Source: Mycobacterium sp. GA-1841 (lineage in GTDB: Bacteria; Actinomycetota; Actinomycetes; Mycobacteriales; Mycobacteriaceae). Taken from it: a stretch of DNA of 64,000 bases. The position numbers and the translations under genes were made by a program. Location: the NCBI RefSeq assembly GCF_001954135.1, contig NZ_MBEQ01000056.1, positions 1 to 64,000 of the forward strand, in the 5' to 3' direction. The notes under the pieces were generated by a model. The model saw only the letters and a list, made by a program, of their open reading frames with translations, was not told the origin of the DNA and made no database searches. Of the stretch, positions 38,137-47,899 are shown in pieces (position 1 is the stretch's first letter; the number at the start of each line of letters is the position of its first letter).

Positions 38137-39687
38137 TCAGTACACGTCGCGCAGATAGCGGTGGTTCTTGATGAGGTCGTTGACGTAAGCGTGCGCGGCC
38201 TCGGCATCCATTCGGCCACTCTCGCCGACGATCTCGTGCAGCGCGGCGTCCACGTCCTTGGCCATGTGGTCGGCGTCACCGCAGACATACAGGTACGCGC
38301 CGTCCTGCAGCCAGGCGAACAACTCTGCCGCGTTCTCCCGCATCCGCTGCTGCACATAAATTTTCGCCTCCTGATCGCGGGAGAACGCCACGTCGAGCCG
38401 GGTCAGTGTGCCCGCGTCCCGGAAAGCTTCCAGTTCCGGCCCGTACAGAAAGTCGGTGGCGCGGCGACGATCCCCGAAGAACAGCCAGGACCGTCCCCGT
38501 GCGGCGGCGGCCTGCCGCTCCTGCAGGAACGCCCGGAAGGGCGCGATGCCGGTACCCGGACCGATCATGATGATCGGCACGTCGCCGGACGGCAGCCGGA
38601 AATGATGGTTGGGGCGTAGGTGCACTCGAACCGTCTGCGTGCGCTCGGCCAGATACGTCGAGGCCACGCCACCGTGTCGGCGGGCGGCGCCGGCGTACCG
38701 CACGGTGGCCACGGTCAGGTGGATGTTTTCGGGATGCAGCAGTGGGCTGGAGGCGATCGAATAGTCGCGGAACTGCAAGGGGCGCAACGTATCGACCACC
38801 TCGTCGACGGTCAGGCCAGCGCGTCTGATCAGATCGAGGACGTCCTCGCCGTAGGCGGCGGCGCCCGCCAGGTCCTGCAGTGCCCGCGACGGCGTGCGGA
38901 TCTCCAGCCGTTCGGACAGCAGCACGCCCAGGGTTTCGTCGGCGTCGGCGACTCGGTGCCCCGGTCCCACCTGGAGTGCATCGAGGATCGCTGAAACCAG
39001 ATCCGGATCGTTGGTGGGATGGACGGCCAGCGAATCGCCGGCCTGATAGGTGATGCCGGAACCGGTCAGGTCGAGCTCGTAGTGTCGTACTTCCTTGTCG
39101 GATTCCGGTGCGGTGAGCAGGCGATTGACGACCAGGGGAGCGGTGACCAGCCGGTTGCGCTCCTGGCTGCGGTGAGCGGGATCGGCCGCGGCGGTTTCGA
39201 CGGCAGTGACCGGTGCGGTGGTGGGACCGGACTGGGCGGCGGTCAGTTGTTTGACCAGATCGGTGGTCCAGGCCGCGGCCGGCTCTTCGTAGTACCCGTC
39301 GACGTCGACGCGGTCGGCCAGCCGGATGGCGCCGAGCTCTTCGAGCCGCGCATCGAGCAGTTTGCCTGCCTGGCAGAACAATTCATAGGACGTGTCCCCG
39401 AGCGCCAGTACCGCGAAACTCAGGTGCTCCAGGCGCGCGGTCGAGGCGCTGATCGCCTCCCAGAACAACGTGGCGGTGTCGGGAAACTCGCCGTCGCCGA
39501 AGGTGGAGGTGACGACGATGAAATGCGTTGCGGTGTTCAGTTGGTCGAGTTCGACCTGGTTGAGTTCGACGGCCTCGGCGGGAATTCCGGCCGCGGTCGT
39601 CGCCTCGGCGAACGTCATTGCGGCATCTTCGGCGTTGCCCATGTCGGTGCCGTAGGCGACCACCAATGAGAACTCAAGGTCGGACAC
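38137..39687 (-). CDS. Diflavin reductase (sulfite reductase/P450 reductase-like flavoprotein)
   Basis: 516 residues, GTG start with GGGGAG upstream. Transfers electrons from NADPH through FAD and FMN. The flavodoxin domain (1 to about 145) starts VAYGTDMGNAEDAA and has VVTSTFGDGEFPD. An FAD domain follows, with RDYSIASSPL, then the NADPH domain (MIGPGTGIAPFRAFLQER, FFGDRRRATDFLY, YVCGDADHMAKDV, C-terminal LRDVY with a final aromatic). Related to CysJ and CPR. No sulfite reductase subunit or P450 lies nearby, so the electron acceptor is unknown. A possible IdeR-like box lies upstream. Confidence 0.88.
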   Translation of the reverse strand: MSDLEFSLVVAYGTDMGNAEDAAMTFAEATTAAGIPAEAVELNQVELDQLNTATHFIVVTSTFGDGEFPDTATLFWEAISASTARLEHLSFAVLALGDTSYELFCQAGKLLDARLEELGAIRLADRVDVDGYYEEPAAAWTTDLVKQLTAAQSGPTTAPVTAVETAAADPAHRSQERNRLVTAPLVVNRLLTAPESDKEVRHYELDLTGSGITYQAGDSLAVHPTNDPDLVSAILDALQVGPGHRVADADETLGVLLSERLEIRTPSRALQDLAGAAAYGEDVLDLIRRAGLTVDEVVDTLRPLQFRDYSIASSPLLHPENIHLTVATVRYAGAARRHGGVASTYLAERTQTVRVHLRPNHHFRLPSGDVPIIMIGPGTGIAPFRAFLQERQAAAARGRSWLFFGDRRRATDFLYGPELEAFRDAGTLTRLDVAFSRDQEAKIYVQQRMRENAAELFAWLQDGAYLYVCGDADHMAKDVDAALHEIVGESGRMDAEAAHAYVNDLIKNHRYLRDVY

Positions 39688-39721
39688 AACGGCTCCCCTC
39701 GGTCACGCGCGGACTCATACG

Positions 39722-39740
39722 CGAATTTAGGGTGACCTTA
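39722..39740 (-). promoter_or_regulatory. Possible IdeR-like box upstream of the diflavin reductase
   Basis: On the minus strand TAAGGTCACCCTAA matches about 13 of 19 positions of the mycobacterial IdeR consensus (TWAGGTWAGSCTWACCTWA). It lies 35-53 bases before the GTG start. The right half is weak, so this is tentative. Confidence 0.25.
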
Positions 39741-39780
39741 GTTCGTCACGAGTCCCGGTGGGGCCCCACCTTTTCTGGAT

Positions 39781-40605
39781 TCAGTGGGAGAAGCCGTAAT
39801 CGAACAAGTCGATTGCCTGGGGATAGAGATCGCCGGTGCCGTACATCTGCACCACCACCAGTCGGCGGTTACCTCGTTGCGCCGCACCCACATACGTCTT
39901 CCGGGCCAGGTCTGTGTAGCCGGTCTTGCCGGCGATGTCACCGGGATAGCGGGCCAGCAATTGGTTCTGGTTGGTCAGGGTCCGGCCCGGGAACTCGGCC
40001 GACGGCTGGCGCATGATCTGTGCGATCAGCGGATAGGTCAGCGCGGCGCGCAGGATCACCGCGAGATCGTGCGGGGTGGTGACGGTTTCCCAGCCGGGCC
40101 CGTCGAGCCCGGACGGCGAGGACGCTCGGGTGTTGCGGGCCCCGACACTGGCCGCTTTGCGGTTCATCGCCGCCACTGCGGCGCGTTGACCGCCGAGCAT
40201 GTCGGCGAGCATGTTCGCCGCGTCGTTGCCCGACACCATGAGCAGGGCTTCCAGGAGTTGGCGGGTCGTGTAGGGCTGCCCCGGGGTGAGGCCGACGCAC
40301 GAGCATTCGACCTTCGTGTGTGACTGGTTGGCCCGGGCGAAATTGTCCGGTCGCAGGTGATCGAGCACCACCATCGCCAGCAGCGGTTTGATCGTGCTGG
40401 CCGGGGCGTAGGTGCCGTAGGGATCTTTGGCGGCCAGAACCTGGCCGGTGTCCAGGTCGGCCACCAGCCAGGCCTTGGCCGGTCCGTCGGGAATCTGGGC
40501 GCCGGCGGGTTGAACCTCCGGCGCTGCGGCGGCTGGGACCGCGATCGTGGCGGCGGTCAGCGCCGTGCCGAGGCCGAGCGCGAGCGTCACGAGCAGTCTT
40601 CGCAC
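39781..40605 (-). CDS. D-alanyl-D-alanine carboxypeptidase (S11), copy 1
   Basis: 274 residues with a signal peptide (LLVTLALGLGTALTAATIAVPAAA). Removes the terminal D-Ala of peptidoglycan stem peptides outside the membrane. The penicillin-binding motifs are intact: S70-T-I-K73, S125-G-N127 and K227-T-G. No C-terminal membrane anchor. It is a tandem paralogue of the next gene upstream (DacB2-like), separated by 77 bases. M. tuberculosis has a single dacB2 here. Confidence 0.9.
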   Translation of the reverse strand: MRRLLVTLALGLGTALTAATIAVPAAAAPEVQPAGAQIPDGPAKAWLVADLDTGQVLAAKDPYGTYAPASTIKPLLAMVVLDHLRPDNFARANQSHTKVECSCVGLTPGQPYTTRQLLEALLMVSGNDAANMLADMLGGQRAAVAAMNRKAASVGARNTRASSPSGLDGPGWETVTTPHDLAVILRAALTYPLIAQIMRQPSAEFPGRTLTNQNQLLARYPGDIAGKTGYTDLARKTYVGAAQRGNRRLVVVQMYGTGDLYPQAIDLFDYGFSH

Positions 40606-40682
40606 GAGCGCCGACCTTACGGAGCCAAGGACTCGGCCAGCGCGCGGTCAGGTTTCCTTCAGGTATCGGACCGGGCTGGGCG

Positions 40683-41585
40683 CTACAACGACCCGATGCT
40701 GGCCGAGCGGTCCTGGGAGAAACCCCAATCCAGCAGCGCGGCAGCCTGATCCCAGTAGGTCGGACCGCCCTCCTTGACCAGCCCGTACATCATCACGACC
40801 TCGAGGCGGCGGCCGTCGCGGGCTGCGGCGCCCACGAAGGTCTTGCGGGCGATGTCGGTGAAACCCGTCTTGCCGCCGAGGGCACCTGGATAGCGGTGCA
40901 ACAGCTCGTCCTGGTTGACCAGCACGCGCTGTCCGCTCTTGGTGGGGAACGTGGTCGACGGCAGCGCGGTGATCTCGGCGAAAATCGGGTTGGCCATCGC
41001 CCCGCGGAAGATCAGCGCCATGTCGTGCGGGGTCGACCAGAACGGCATCCCGGGCCCGTCCAGCCCGGACGGGGTCGCGACGTGGGTGTTGTGCGCGCCG
41101 AGCGCCACGGCTTTGGCGTTCATCTTCGCGACGGCCGCATCCGGTCCGCCGACCATGCGGGCCAGGGTGTTGGCGGCGTCGTTGCCGGACGCCAGCAGCG
41201 CCGCCTCCAGCAGCTGACGTGCGGTGTAGGTCTGTCCGGGGACGACGCCGGCACAGTTGCACTCGACCTTGGTGTCGGCTTCATCGGCCACGATCGTCGC
41301 GTCCAGCGGCACTTCGTCGAGGATCACCTGGGCCAGCAGGGTCTTGATCGTGCTGGCCGGGGCGTAACGGGTGTTCTCGTTGCGCGCGGCCAGCACCTGA
41401 CCGGAATCCAGATCGGCGACCACCCAGCCTTGCGCCGGCCCGTTCGGGATGGGGGACACCCCGACCTGCTGCACCTCGGCATCGGCCCTGGCAGCGGGCG
41501 CTGTGCCGATCACCGACGAAAGCGGGACCAGTGCGACGGCAATTGCGGCCGATGCTCCGACAGAGAACCTGACGAACCTCCCCAT
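40683..41585 (-). CDS. dacB2: D-alanyl-D-alanine carboxypeptidase (S11), DacB2-like
   Basis: 300 residues with an N-terminal signal (ASAAIAVALVPLSSVIGTAPAARA). Catalytic motifs S78-T-I-K81, SGN in LLASGNDAAN and KTG in GGKTGFTD. Position beside the NTF2-like gene and rpsP matches Rv2911 dacB2. Which of the two tandem copies is the true orthologue cannot be settled by eye; the symbol is given to this one by its adjacency. Confidence 0.9.
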   Translation of the reverse strand: MGRFVRFSVGASAAIAVALVPLSSVIGTAPAARADAEVQQVGVSPIPNGPAQGWVVADLDSGQVLAARNENTRYAPASTIKTLLAQVILDEVPLDATIVADEADTKVECNCAGVVPGQTYTARQLLEAALLASGNDAANTLARMVGGPDAAVAKMNAKAVALGAHNTHVATPSGLDGPGMPFWSTPHDMALIFRGAMANPIFAEITALPSTTFPTKSGQRVLVNQDELLHRYPGALGGKTGFTDIARKTFVGAAARDGRRLEVVMMYGLVKEGGPTYWDQAAALLDWGFSQDRSASIGSL

Positions 41586-41617
41586 GGCAGGTGAGACTAA
41601 TCGTGTTGAATCGAGAC

Positions 41618-42049
41618 ATGTTGAGCCTGGCCGAAATTTCGGACCGCCTGGAGATTCAGCAATTGCTGATCGACTACTCCACGGCGATCGACCGTCGACT
41701 GTTCGATGACCTCGATGCGGTGTTCACGCCCGACGCCTACATCGACTACCGGGCCATGGGCGGCATCGACGGCCACTACCCCGAGGTGAAGGCCTGGCTG
41801 GCCGAGGTGCTGCCGAACTTTCCGGCGTATGCCCACATGCTCGGCAACTTCGATGTCCGGATCAAATACGACCCGGCGGGCGACACCGCGTCGTCTCGCA
41901 CGATCTGCTTCAACCCGATGGTGCTGCCGGGGCTGGAGCAACAGGTGTTGTTCTGCGGGCTGTGGTACGAGGACGAGTTCGTGCGGACCGACGACGGATG
42001 GCGGATGAGTCGCCGCGTCGAGACCAAGTGTTTCGACAAGGTGGTCTGA
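41618..42049 (+). CDS. NTF2-like / SnoaL-like protein (Rv2910c-like)
   Basis: 143 residues from ATG 41618, the start that matches the remembered M. tuberculosis protein (MLSLAxIS). It has the SnoaL-like cone fold pattern: RLEIQQLLIDYSTAIDRRLFDDLDAVF at the N-terminus, YIDYRAMGG, and strands DDGWRMSRRVETKCF at the end. Such domains bind hydrophobic ligands or act as isomerases or hydratases; the substrate is unknown. In-frame earlier starts at 41591 lack a ribosome site. Confidence 0.8.
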   Translation: MLSLAEISDRLEIQQLLIDYSTAIDRRLFDDLDAVFTPDAYIDYRAMGGIDGHYPEVKAWLAEVLPNFPAYAHMLGNFDVRIKYDPAGDTASSRTICFNPMVLPGLEQQVLFCGLWYEDEFVRTDDGWRMSRRVETKCFDKVV

Positions 42050-42141
42050 CCGTCGCACTCCGCGCGCCTGACGCGCCCAGTGGCCAGTTGTGACACGCAA
42101 CCGGCGGGACGTTGTGCGATAACTGGCCATTCGAGCTGGAT

Positions 42142-42185
42142 TTGGGCTGGTCGGCATCGTTCTGGCACAATTGGCGGCTGTCTGC
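42142..42185 (+). promoter_or_regulatory. Probable rpsP operon promoter
   Basis: TTGGGC (42142-42147), an 18-base gap, then CACAAT (42166-42171) as -35 and -10. The -10 lies inside TCTGGCACAATTG, which recurs exactly upstream of rplS with a similar gap and a TGTCTGC just after. Distance to the rpsP ATG is about 130 bases, leaving room for a leader. Confidence 0.5.
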
Positions 42186-42301
42186 CGTGCGACTCGTTCG
42201 ATGCGCTGCGCGGCGGTCACACACGTAAGGCAAAACCGGATCGGGCAATTCCGCCCGCATCGCCGAATTGCAGCGTGACACTCAAGGAGAAGTGCTTAAC
42301 C

Positions 42302-42775
42302 ATGGCTGTCAAGATCAAGCTCACCCGGCTTGGCAAGATCCGCAACCCCCAGTACCGCATCGCCGTCGCCGACGCGCGCACCCGCCGCGAAGGCCGCTCC
42401 ATCGAGGTCATCGGCCGCTACCACCCCAAGGAAGAGCCGAGCCTGATCGAGATCGATTCGGAGCGCGCGCAGTACTGGCTGGGTGTCGGCGCGCAGCCCA
42501 CCGAGCCGGTGCTGGCTCTGCTGAAGATCACCGGTGACTGGCAGAAGTTCAAGGGCCTGCCGGGCGCCGAGGGCACGCTGAAGGTCAAGGAGCCCAAGCC
42601 GTCCAAGCTGGACCTGTTCAACGCGGCGCTGGCCGAGGCCGAGAGCGGCACCGGCGCTGCGGCTGTCACGCCCAAGAAGAAGAAGGCTCCCAAGAAGGAC
42701 GAAGCCGCCGAGGGCGCCGCTGCCGAGGCCCCGGCTGCCGAGGCCGCTGCCGACGAAGCCGCAAGCGAGAGCTGA
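42302..42775 (+). CDS. rpsP: 30S ribosomal protein S16
   Basis: 157 residues. The S16 core (residues 1-90: [38 protein letters not shown]) assembles early into the 30S body. An actinobacterial tail follows with a Lys block (KKKKAPKK) and an Ala/Glu-rich end. First gene of rpsP-khpA-rimM-trmD. Confidence 0.97.
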   Translation: MAVKIKLTRLGKIRNPQYRIAVADARTRREGRSIEVIGRYHPKEEPSLIEIDSERAQYWLGVGAQPTEPVLALLKITGDWQKFKGLPGAEGTLKVKEPKPSKLDLFNAALAEAESGTGAAAVTPKKKKAPKKDEAAEGAAAEAPAAEAAADEAASES

Positions 42776-42783
42776 GCATCGCG

Positions 42784-43026
42784 GTGAGTTCTGTCGTGGT
42801 CGACGCCGTCGAGCACCTGGTCCGCGGCATCGTGGACAATCCCGACGACGTACGCGTCGACATGGTCACCAGCCGCCGTGGGCGGACCGTCGAGGTGCAC
42901 GTGCACCCCGATGACCTGGGCAAGGTCATCGGCCGCGGCGGCCGCACCGCCACCGCACTGCGCACCCTGGTCGCGGGCATCGGTGGGCGCGGTATCCGCG
43001 TCGACGTGGTGGACACCGACCAGTAG
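42784..43026 (+). CDS. khpA: KH-domain RNA-binding protein KhpA
   Basis: 80 residues, GTG start. One KH domain; the GxxG loop is in [17 protein letters not shown]. It usually pairs with KhpB to bind RNA in control of division and wall synthesis. Position between rpsP and rimM is conserved in actinobacteria and firmicutes. Confidence 0.92.
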   Translation: MSSVVVDAVEHLVRGIVDNPDDVRVDMVTSRRGRTVEVHVHPDDLGKVIGRGGRTATALRTLVAGIGGRGIRVDVVDTDQ

Positions 43027-43036
43027 CGTCGGATCC

Positions 43037-43564
43037 ATGGACCTGGTTGTCGGGCGGGTTGTCAAAGCTCACGGCATAACCGGTGAGGTCGTTGTCGAGG
43101 TTCGTACCGACGATCCCGATGCCCGGTTCACCCCCGGTGTGGCACTTCGCGGCCGCACCAAGGGGGGTGCCGAGCGTACTTTCTCCGTCGAGTCGGTGCG
43201 CGACCATGCCGGCCGCCTGCTGATTCGGCTGGCAGGCGTCGCCGACCGCAATGCGGCCGACGCGTTGCGTGGCACGGTGTTCGTCGTCGATACCGCAGAC
43301 CTGCCCGCGATCGATGATCCCGACGAGTTCTATGACCATGAACTCGAAGGTCTGCGGGTCGTCACGGTCGACGGCACCGCGGTAGGAGTGGTTCGCGAGG
43401 TGCTGCACACCGCGGCCGGAGAACTGTTGTCGGTCAAGGCCGATGCCGATGGCCGCGAAGTGCTGGTTCCGTTCGTCAGCGCCATCGTCACCTCGGTGTC
43501 CCGCGAAACCGGCACCGTCGTCATCGATCCCCCCGACGGTCTGCTGAACCTGGACCAGGTCTGA
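43037..43564 (+). CDS. rimM: 16S rRNA processing protein RimM
   Basis: 175 residues. 30S maturation factor that binds S19. N-terminal domain [20 protein letters not shown]-terminal PRC barrel with [13 protein letters not shown] and [10 protein letters not shown]. Starts ten bases after khpA. Confidence 0.96.
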   Translation: MDLVVGRVVKAHGITGEVVVEVRTDDPDARFTPGVALRGRTKGGAERTFSVESVRDHAGRLLIRLAGVADRNAADALRGTVFVVDTADLPAIDDPDEFYDHELEGLRVVTVDGTAVGVVREVLHTAAGELLSVKADADGREVLVPFVSAIVTSVSRETGTVVIDPPDGLLNLDQV

Positions 43565-43579
43565 CGAGGGTGCGCAACT

Positions 43580-44257
43580 GTGCACATTGACGTCATCACG
43601 ATCTTCCCGGCCTACCTCGATCCCATCCGGCAGTCGTTGCCGGGCAAGGCGATTGAGGCCGGCATCCTTTCCCTGGCCGTGCATGACCTGCGGAACTGGA
43701 CGCATGACGTGCACCGTTCGGTGGACGATTCGCCGTACGGCGGGGGTCCCGGCATGGTCATGAAGGCTCCGGTGTGGGGCGATGCGCTCGACGAAATCTG
43801 TTCTGAGGACACACTTCTGGTCGTGCCGACGCCGGCGGGCCGGCTGTTCACCCAGGCGACTGCCGAGCGGTGGAGCGCTGAATCGCACCTGGTGTTCGCC
43901 TGTGGGCGGTACGAGGGGATCGACCAGCGGGTGGCCGATGACGCCGCTGCCCGGATGCGGGTCGAAGAGGTCTCCATCGGTGACTACGTGCTCAACGGCG
44001 GCGAGTCGGCCGCGCTGGTCATGATCGAGGCAGTGGTCCGGCTGATGCCGGAGGTCTTGGGCAATCCTGCGTCGCACCAACAGGATTCCCATTCCGACGG
44101 CCTGCTCGAAGGGCCCAGCTATACCCGTCCGCAGAGTTGGCGCGGGCTCGAGGTGCCCGATGTGCTGCTGTCCGGGGACCACGCCAAGGTGGCGGCCTGG
44201 CGCCGTGAGCAATCGTTGCAACGCACGCGCGAGCGCAGGCCGGACCTGCTCGACTGA
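43580..44257 (+). CDS. trmD: tRNA (guanine37-N1)-methyltransferase
   Basis: 225 residues, GTG start. Adds m1G37 to tRNAs, preventing +1 frameshifts. SPOUT fold with trefoil-knot motifs [11 protein letters not shown] and [14 protein letters not shown]; catalytic Asp in the [14 protein letters not shown] loop. Last gene of the operon, convergent with lppW (13 bases between stops). Confidence 0.96.
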   Translation: MHIDVITIFPAYLDPIRQSLPGKAIEAGILSLAVHDLRNWTHDVHRSVDDSPYGGGPGMVMKAPVWGDALDEICSEDTLLVVPTPAGRLFTQATAERWSAESHLVFACGRYEGIDQRVADDAAARMRVEEVSIGDYVLNGGESAALVMIEAVVRLMPEVLGNPASHQQDSHSDGLLEGPSYTRPQSWRGLEVPDVLLSGDHAKVAAWRREQSLQRTRERRPDLLD

Positions 44258-44270
44258 TCTCCTGACGAGC

Positions 44271-45230
44271 CTAGATCCGGCCGCCGGGGAACATCGTCTT
44301 GACGGCATCGGTGATGGTGTCGCGTGCGGTCGTGGCGTTGGTGGGCTGTAGTGAACCGATCACCATGATGAAGCGCCGGTCCGGACCGACCACACCGGTC
44401 GACAGGTGCATCCAGTCCGAGCCGATACAGCACATCCAACCCTGCTTGACCGCGACGGGCTCGGCGAAAAGCCCGTCGGGGATGCCGAACCGTTGGGGGT
44501 AGGTGCCGTCCGGCTGCGTGCCGTCGATCGCCTCGGGAGTCGATTGGGCCAGGTTGGACAGGATGACATTGGCCTGTTCCGCGGGTAGGCCGCCGCTGCC
44601 GTTCATCAGCATGTCGTAGTAGCGGACCAGATCGGCGGCGGTGCTGATGGTGTTCCACCAATGTCCGTCGTTCGGTGGCTGGGTCGAACCCAAGCCGTAC
44701 CGGGCGGCGACCCGCTCGACGATCGCGTGGCCGCCGCTGCGGTACCAGAACACCTCGGCGGCACTGTCGTCCGATGACCGCAGCATCACGTCGAGGTTGT
44801 CGCGGTCCTCTGGACTCAGGACGGTCTGACCTTTGGCCTCCTGTAACAGCAGATCGTCGGCGATGAAGAGTTTGACCACCGAGGCGATCGCGATCGTCGT
44901 CTCGTTTCCGTTGGAGACCAGCTGACCGGTGTTGCGGTCGAGGACCAGCACGGTGATGTCGGCACCGGCGTCGGCGGCATTTTCGGTGGCCTGCTGGGCG
45001 CGGTCCGCAAGGCCTTGGAACGAGGGCGCGGGTTCGCCGGGGGACGCCTCGGGCAGGGGTGCCATGTTGCCCTGGGGTGCGACGACGGTCAGCTGTGGCG
45101 CGGCGGAATCGTACGGGGGAGTGCCGTACACCCGGGCTTCGCAGCCGGTGACTGCCACGCCGGCGATCGCCACGATTGCGCTCACGCCGGTTGCGCCCGC
45201 CACCGTGAGTCTCGACGGCCGCCGTCGCAT
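44271..45230 (-). CDS. lppW: Lipoprotein with beta-lactamase-like fold (LppW)
   Basis: 319 residues. Signal sequence with lipobox VAVTGC (Cys 30). After a Pro-rich linker the domain resembles class A beta-lactamase or serine hydrolases: S-V-V-K in IAIASVVKLF fits SxxK, and RSSDDSAAE lies where SxN is expected, with Asp in place of Asn. The KTG box appears as KQGWMCC. It is therefore unlikely to be a normal beta-lactamase. Same place as Rv2905. Confidence 0.85.
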   Translation of the reverse strand: MRRRPSRLTVAGATGVSAIVAIAGVAVTGCEARVYGTPPYDSAAPQLTVVAPQGNMAPLPEASPGEPAPSFQGLADRAQQATENAADAGADITVLVLDRNTGQLVSNGNETTIAIASVVKLFIADDLLLQEAKGQTVLSPEDRDNLDVMLRSSDDSAAEVFWYRSGGHAIVERVAARYGLGSTQPPNDGHWWNTISTAADLVRYYDMLMNGSGGLPAEQANVILSNLAQSTPEAIDGTQPDGTYPQRFGIPDGLFAEPVAVKQGWMCCIGSDWMHLSTGVVGPDRRFIMVIGSLQPTNATTARDTITDAVKTMFPGGRI

Positions 45231-45383
45231 GGTCCTCCTTGAACCGTCGATACCAACTGATGGGCTTGTCGCACCGGCAGATCAGTGGCTGCAGCCTAAC
45301 TGTTCGCAGCGCTGGGCGCGTGGTCAGTCCGCCTCGCAGTATGCTTGCCCAGTGCTGGGGAGGCTCACGCAGACTCGCCGGAT

Positions 45384-45428
45384 TTCACGGTATGGGGACC
45401 TGTCTGGCACAATTGAGCAGTTGTCTGC
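45384..45428 (+). promoter_or_regulatory. Probable rplS promoter, twin of the rpsP promoter
   Basis: TTCACG (45384-45389), an 18-base gap, then CACAAT (45408-45413), within TCTGGCACAATTG (45403-45415), followed by TGTCTGC (45422-45428). The same core lies upstream of rpsP. About 140 bases separate it from the rplS ATG. The rest of the 322-base gap (45231-45552) shows no gene. Confidence 0.5.
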
Positions 45429-45552
45429 GTAGGACTGGGCCGGCTTGCCCGCGTTCCGCTGCGAGATACACCCCGATACACCCGAAAATAGCTTCGGCTG
45501 CGCGGTTTGTGCGCGCACGGCCGGAGCCGCGAACAACAAGGAAGTGTCACCG

Positions 45553-45894
45553 ATGAACACGCTGGACTTCGTCGATCAGGCGTCGCTGCGCGACGACATC
45601 CCGACCTTCAGCCCCGGCGACACCGTCAACGTGCACGTGAAGGTGATCGAGGGCTCCAAGGAGCGCATCCAGGTTTTCAAGGGCGTCGTGATCCGTCGCC
45701 AGGGTGGCGGCATCCGCGAGACCTTCACCGTGCGCAAGGAAAGCTACGGCGTCGGCGTCGAGCGGACCTTCCCGGTGCATTCGCCCAACATCGATCACAT
45801 CGATGTCGTGACCCGCGGTGACGTGCGTCGCGCCAAGCTCTACTACCTGCGTGAACTGCGCGGTAAGAAGGCGAAGATCAAGGAAAAGCGCTGA
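45553..45894 (+). CDS. rplS: 50S ribosomal protein L19
   Basis: 113 residues. Lies at the subunit interface of the ribosome. Motifs: [42 protein letters not shown], and the end [20 protein letters not shown] 45553 gives the normal length; a longer in-frame start at 45445 lies in the leader. Confidence 0.97.
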   Translation: MNTLDFVDQASLRDDIPTFSPGDTVNVHVKVIEGSKERIQVFKGVVIRRQGGGIRETFTVRKESYGVGVERTFPVHSPNIDHIDVVTRGDVRRAKLYYLRELRGKKAKIKEKR

Positions 45895-45961
45895 GCGCGC
45901 TGCTCCGCCTGACGAAGCTCTCGTCGCGGGACCGGTCACGACGCTCGCTACTGTGGTGCCT

Positions 45962-46807
45962 GTGACCGGACCCACCGACTCCGCCGACGCGTCCTCGGAG
46001 GGCGGCCTCGACTCCGATTCGATCGCGGCGGCGCCTGCCGCCGACGAATCGCCGGAAGAAGAGTCTCCCAAGAACAAGCACTCCACCGCGCGCGAGATCG
46101 CCATCCTGGCCGGCATCGCCCTGGTGCTCTATTACGTGACGCTGACGTTCATTGCGCGTCCGTACCTGATTCCGTCGGAGTCCATGGAGCCGACGCTGCA
46201 CGGCTGTCCTGGCTGTGTCGGTGACCGGATCATGGTCGACAAGCTCACCTACCGGTTCTCCGAGCCGGAGCCCGGTGACGTCGTCGTGTTCAAGGGTCCG
46301 CCGTCGTGGAACATCGGTTACAAGTCGATCCGCTCGGACAACACCGCCATCCGCTGGGCGCAGAATGCCCTCTCGTTCGTCGGTTTCGTGCCGCCTGACG
46401 AGAATGATCTGGTCAAAAGGGTGATCGCGGTGGGCGGGCAGACCGTGGAGTGCCGGGCCGACACCGGTCTGACAGTCAACGGTAAGCGGCTGAACGAGCC
46501 CTATCTCGATCCGGCCACCATGATGGCCGACCCGAACGTCTATCCGTGCCTGGGCAATGAATTCGGCCCGGTCACCGTGCCGTCGGACCGGCTGTGGGTG
46601 ATGGGTGACAACCGGACCCACTCGGCCGATTCGCGGGTGCACTGCAGCAACCTGCCCGCCGATGCGCGCGAGGGACTGTTGTGTACCGGTGATCCGATGG
46701 CCGGCACGGTTCCGGTGGAGAATGTAATCGGAAAGGCACGGTTCATCGCCTGGCCGCCGTCCCGATGGGGCGGCATCAACGGCGCGAACCCGCAGACCGA
46801 CTCCTAG
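45962..46807 (+). CDS. lepB: Signal peptidase I
   Basis: 281 residues from GTG 45962, which aligns with the M. tuberculosis start. Cleaves signal peptides of exported proteins. Acidic cytoplasmic tail, membrane helix at about 46-64, nucleophile Ser74 in PSESMEP, general base Lys152 in [12 protein letters not shown] and box [12 protein letters not shown]. The membrane orientation places the active site outside. Two other in-frame GTGs (45953, 45956) are possible. Confidence 0.94.
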   Translation: MTGPTDSADASSEGGLDSDSIAAAPAADESPEEESPKNKHSTAREIAILAGIALVLYYVTLTFIARPYLIPSESMEPTLHGCPGCVGDRIMVDKLTYRFSEPEPGDVVVFKGPPSWNIGYKSIRSDNTAIRWAQNALSFVGFVPPDENDLVKRVIAVGGQTVECRADTGLTVNGKRLNEPYLDPATMMADPNVYPCLGNEFGPVTVPSDRLWVMGDNRTHSADSRVHCSNLPADAREGLLCTGDPMAGTVPVENVIGKARFIAWPPSRWGGINGANPQTDS

Positions 46808-46818
46808 GGAGCTGCCCT

Positions 46819-47589
46819 GTGCCGCCAGTGGTGAAGACGTCATGGCCGCCTCGAACGGTGATCCGCAGGTCATCAGGCCTGCGCACCCTGGAATCCGCGC
46901 TGTACCGCAACGGTCTCGGCCCGGTCGCCGGGGTGGACGAGGTGGGACGCGGCGCCTGCGCCGGCCCGTTGGTGGTGGCGGCCTGCGTGCTGGGGCCGAA
47001 TCGGATGGACAGCCTGGCCTCCCTCGACGATTCCAAGAAGCTGGGGCCCGCAGAGCGGGAGCGGCTGTTTCCCCTGATCCGCCGCTACGCCCTCGCCTAT
47101 CACGTGGTGTTCATCCCCTCGGCCGAGGTGGATCGCCTCGGTGTCCACGTGGCCAATATCGAGGGCATGCGCCGCGCGGTGGCGGGTTTGTCCCTGCGGC
47201 CGGGATATGTGCTGTGTGATGGGTTCCGGGTGCCGGGGTTGGCGGCGCCGTCCCTGCCCGTGATCGGGGGCGACGCCGCCGCGGCCTGCATCGCGGCTGC
47301 CAGCGTGCTGGCCAAGGTCAGCCGCGATCGGCTGATGGTCGACATGGAGCAACACCACCCTGGTTACGGGTTCGCCGAGCACAAGGGCTACAGCACACCG
47401 GCGCACTCCGCGGCGTTGACGGAGTTGGGGCCGTGTGTGGAGCACCGCTACTCGTATGTCAACGTGCGGCGGGCCGCAGAGACGGCTGGGTTGCGGCGCG
47501 ATATGGCACCAATGCGGCATGCTGAAGTGGCGTACGCAAAGATGGGCGACAAGGCATCAGTACAACCAGAAGGACTGCACACCAGATGA
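46819..47589 (+). CDS. rnhB: Ribonuclease HII
   Basis: 256 residues from GTG 46819 with GGGAG seven bases upstream; GTG 46831 aligns with the M. tuberculosis start and is the alternative. Removes ribonucleotides from DNA. Catalytic carboxylates: [16 protein letters not shown] (Asp-Glu), the Asp in YVLCDGFRV and the conserved [10 protein letters not shown]. The C-terminal 45 residues are variable. DUF2469 overlaps its stop by ATGA. Confidence 0.94.
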   Translation: MPPVVKTSWPPRTVIRRSSGLRTLESALYRNGLGPVAGVDEVGRGACAGPLVVAACVLGPNRMDSLASLDDSKKLGPAERERLFPLIRRYALAYHVVFIPSAEVDRLGVHVANIEGMRRAVAGLSLRPGYVLCDGFRVPGLAAPSLPVIGGDAAAACIAAASVLAKVSRDRLMVDMEQHHPGYGFAEHKGYSTPAHSAALTELGPCVEHRYSYVNVRRAAETAGLRRDMAPMRHAEVAYAKMGDKASVQPEGLHTR

Positions 47590-47891
47590 GCGCCGAGGAT
47601 CTCGAGAAGTACGAAACCGAGATGGAGCTCTCGCTGTACCGCGAATACAAGGACATCGTCGGGCAGTTCAGCTACGTCGTGGAGACCGAGCGTCGGTTCT
47701 ACCTGGCCAACAGCGTGGAGCTGATCCCGCGGAACTCCGAGGGCGAGGTGTATTTCGAGTTGCGGCTCGCCGATGCCTGGGTGTGGGACATGTACCGACC
47801 GGCCCGGTTCGTCAAGCAGGTGCGGGTCATCACCTTCAAGGACGTGAACATCGAAGAGGTGGAGAAGCCGGAACTGCGGTTGCCGGAGTAG
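47586..47891 (+). CDS. DUF2469 protein (Rv2901c-like)
   Basis: 101 residues, very conserved in actinobacteria and always next to rnhB. Rich in aromatic and acidic residues: [37 protein letters not shown]. No known function. It overlaps rnhB by four bases. Confidence 0.9.
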   Translation: MSAEDLEKYETEMELSLYREYKDIVGQFSYVVETERRFYLANSVELIPRNSEGEVYFELRLADAWVWDMYRPARFVKQVRVITFKDVNIEEVEKPELRLPE

Positions 47892-47899
47892 CGGCCGGC

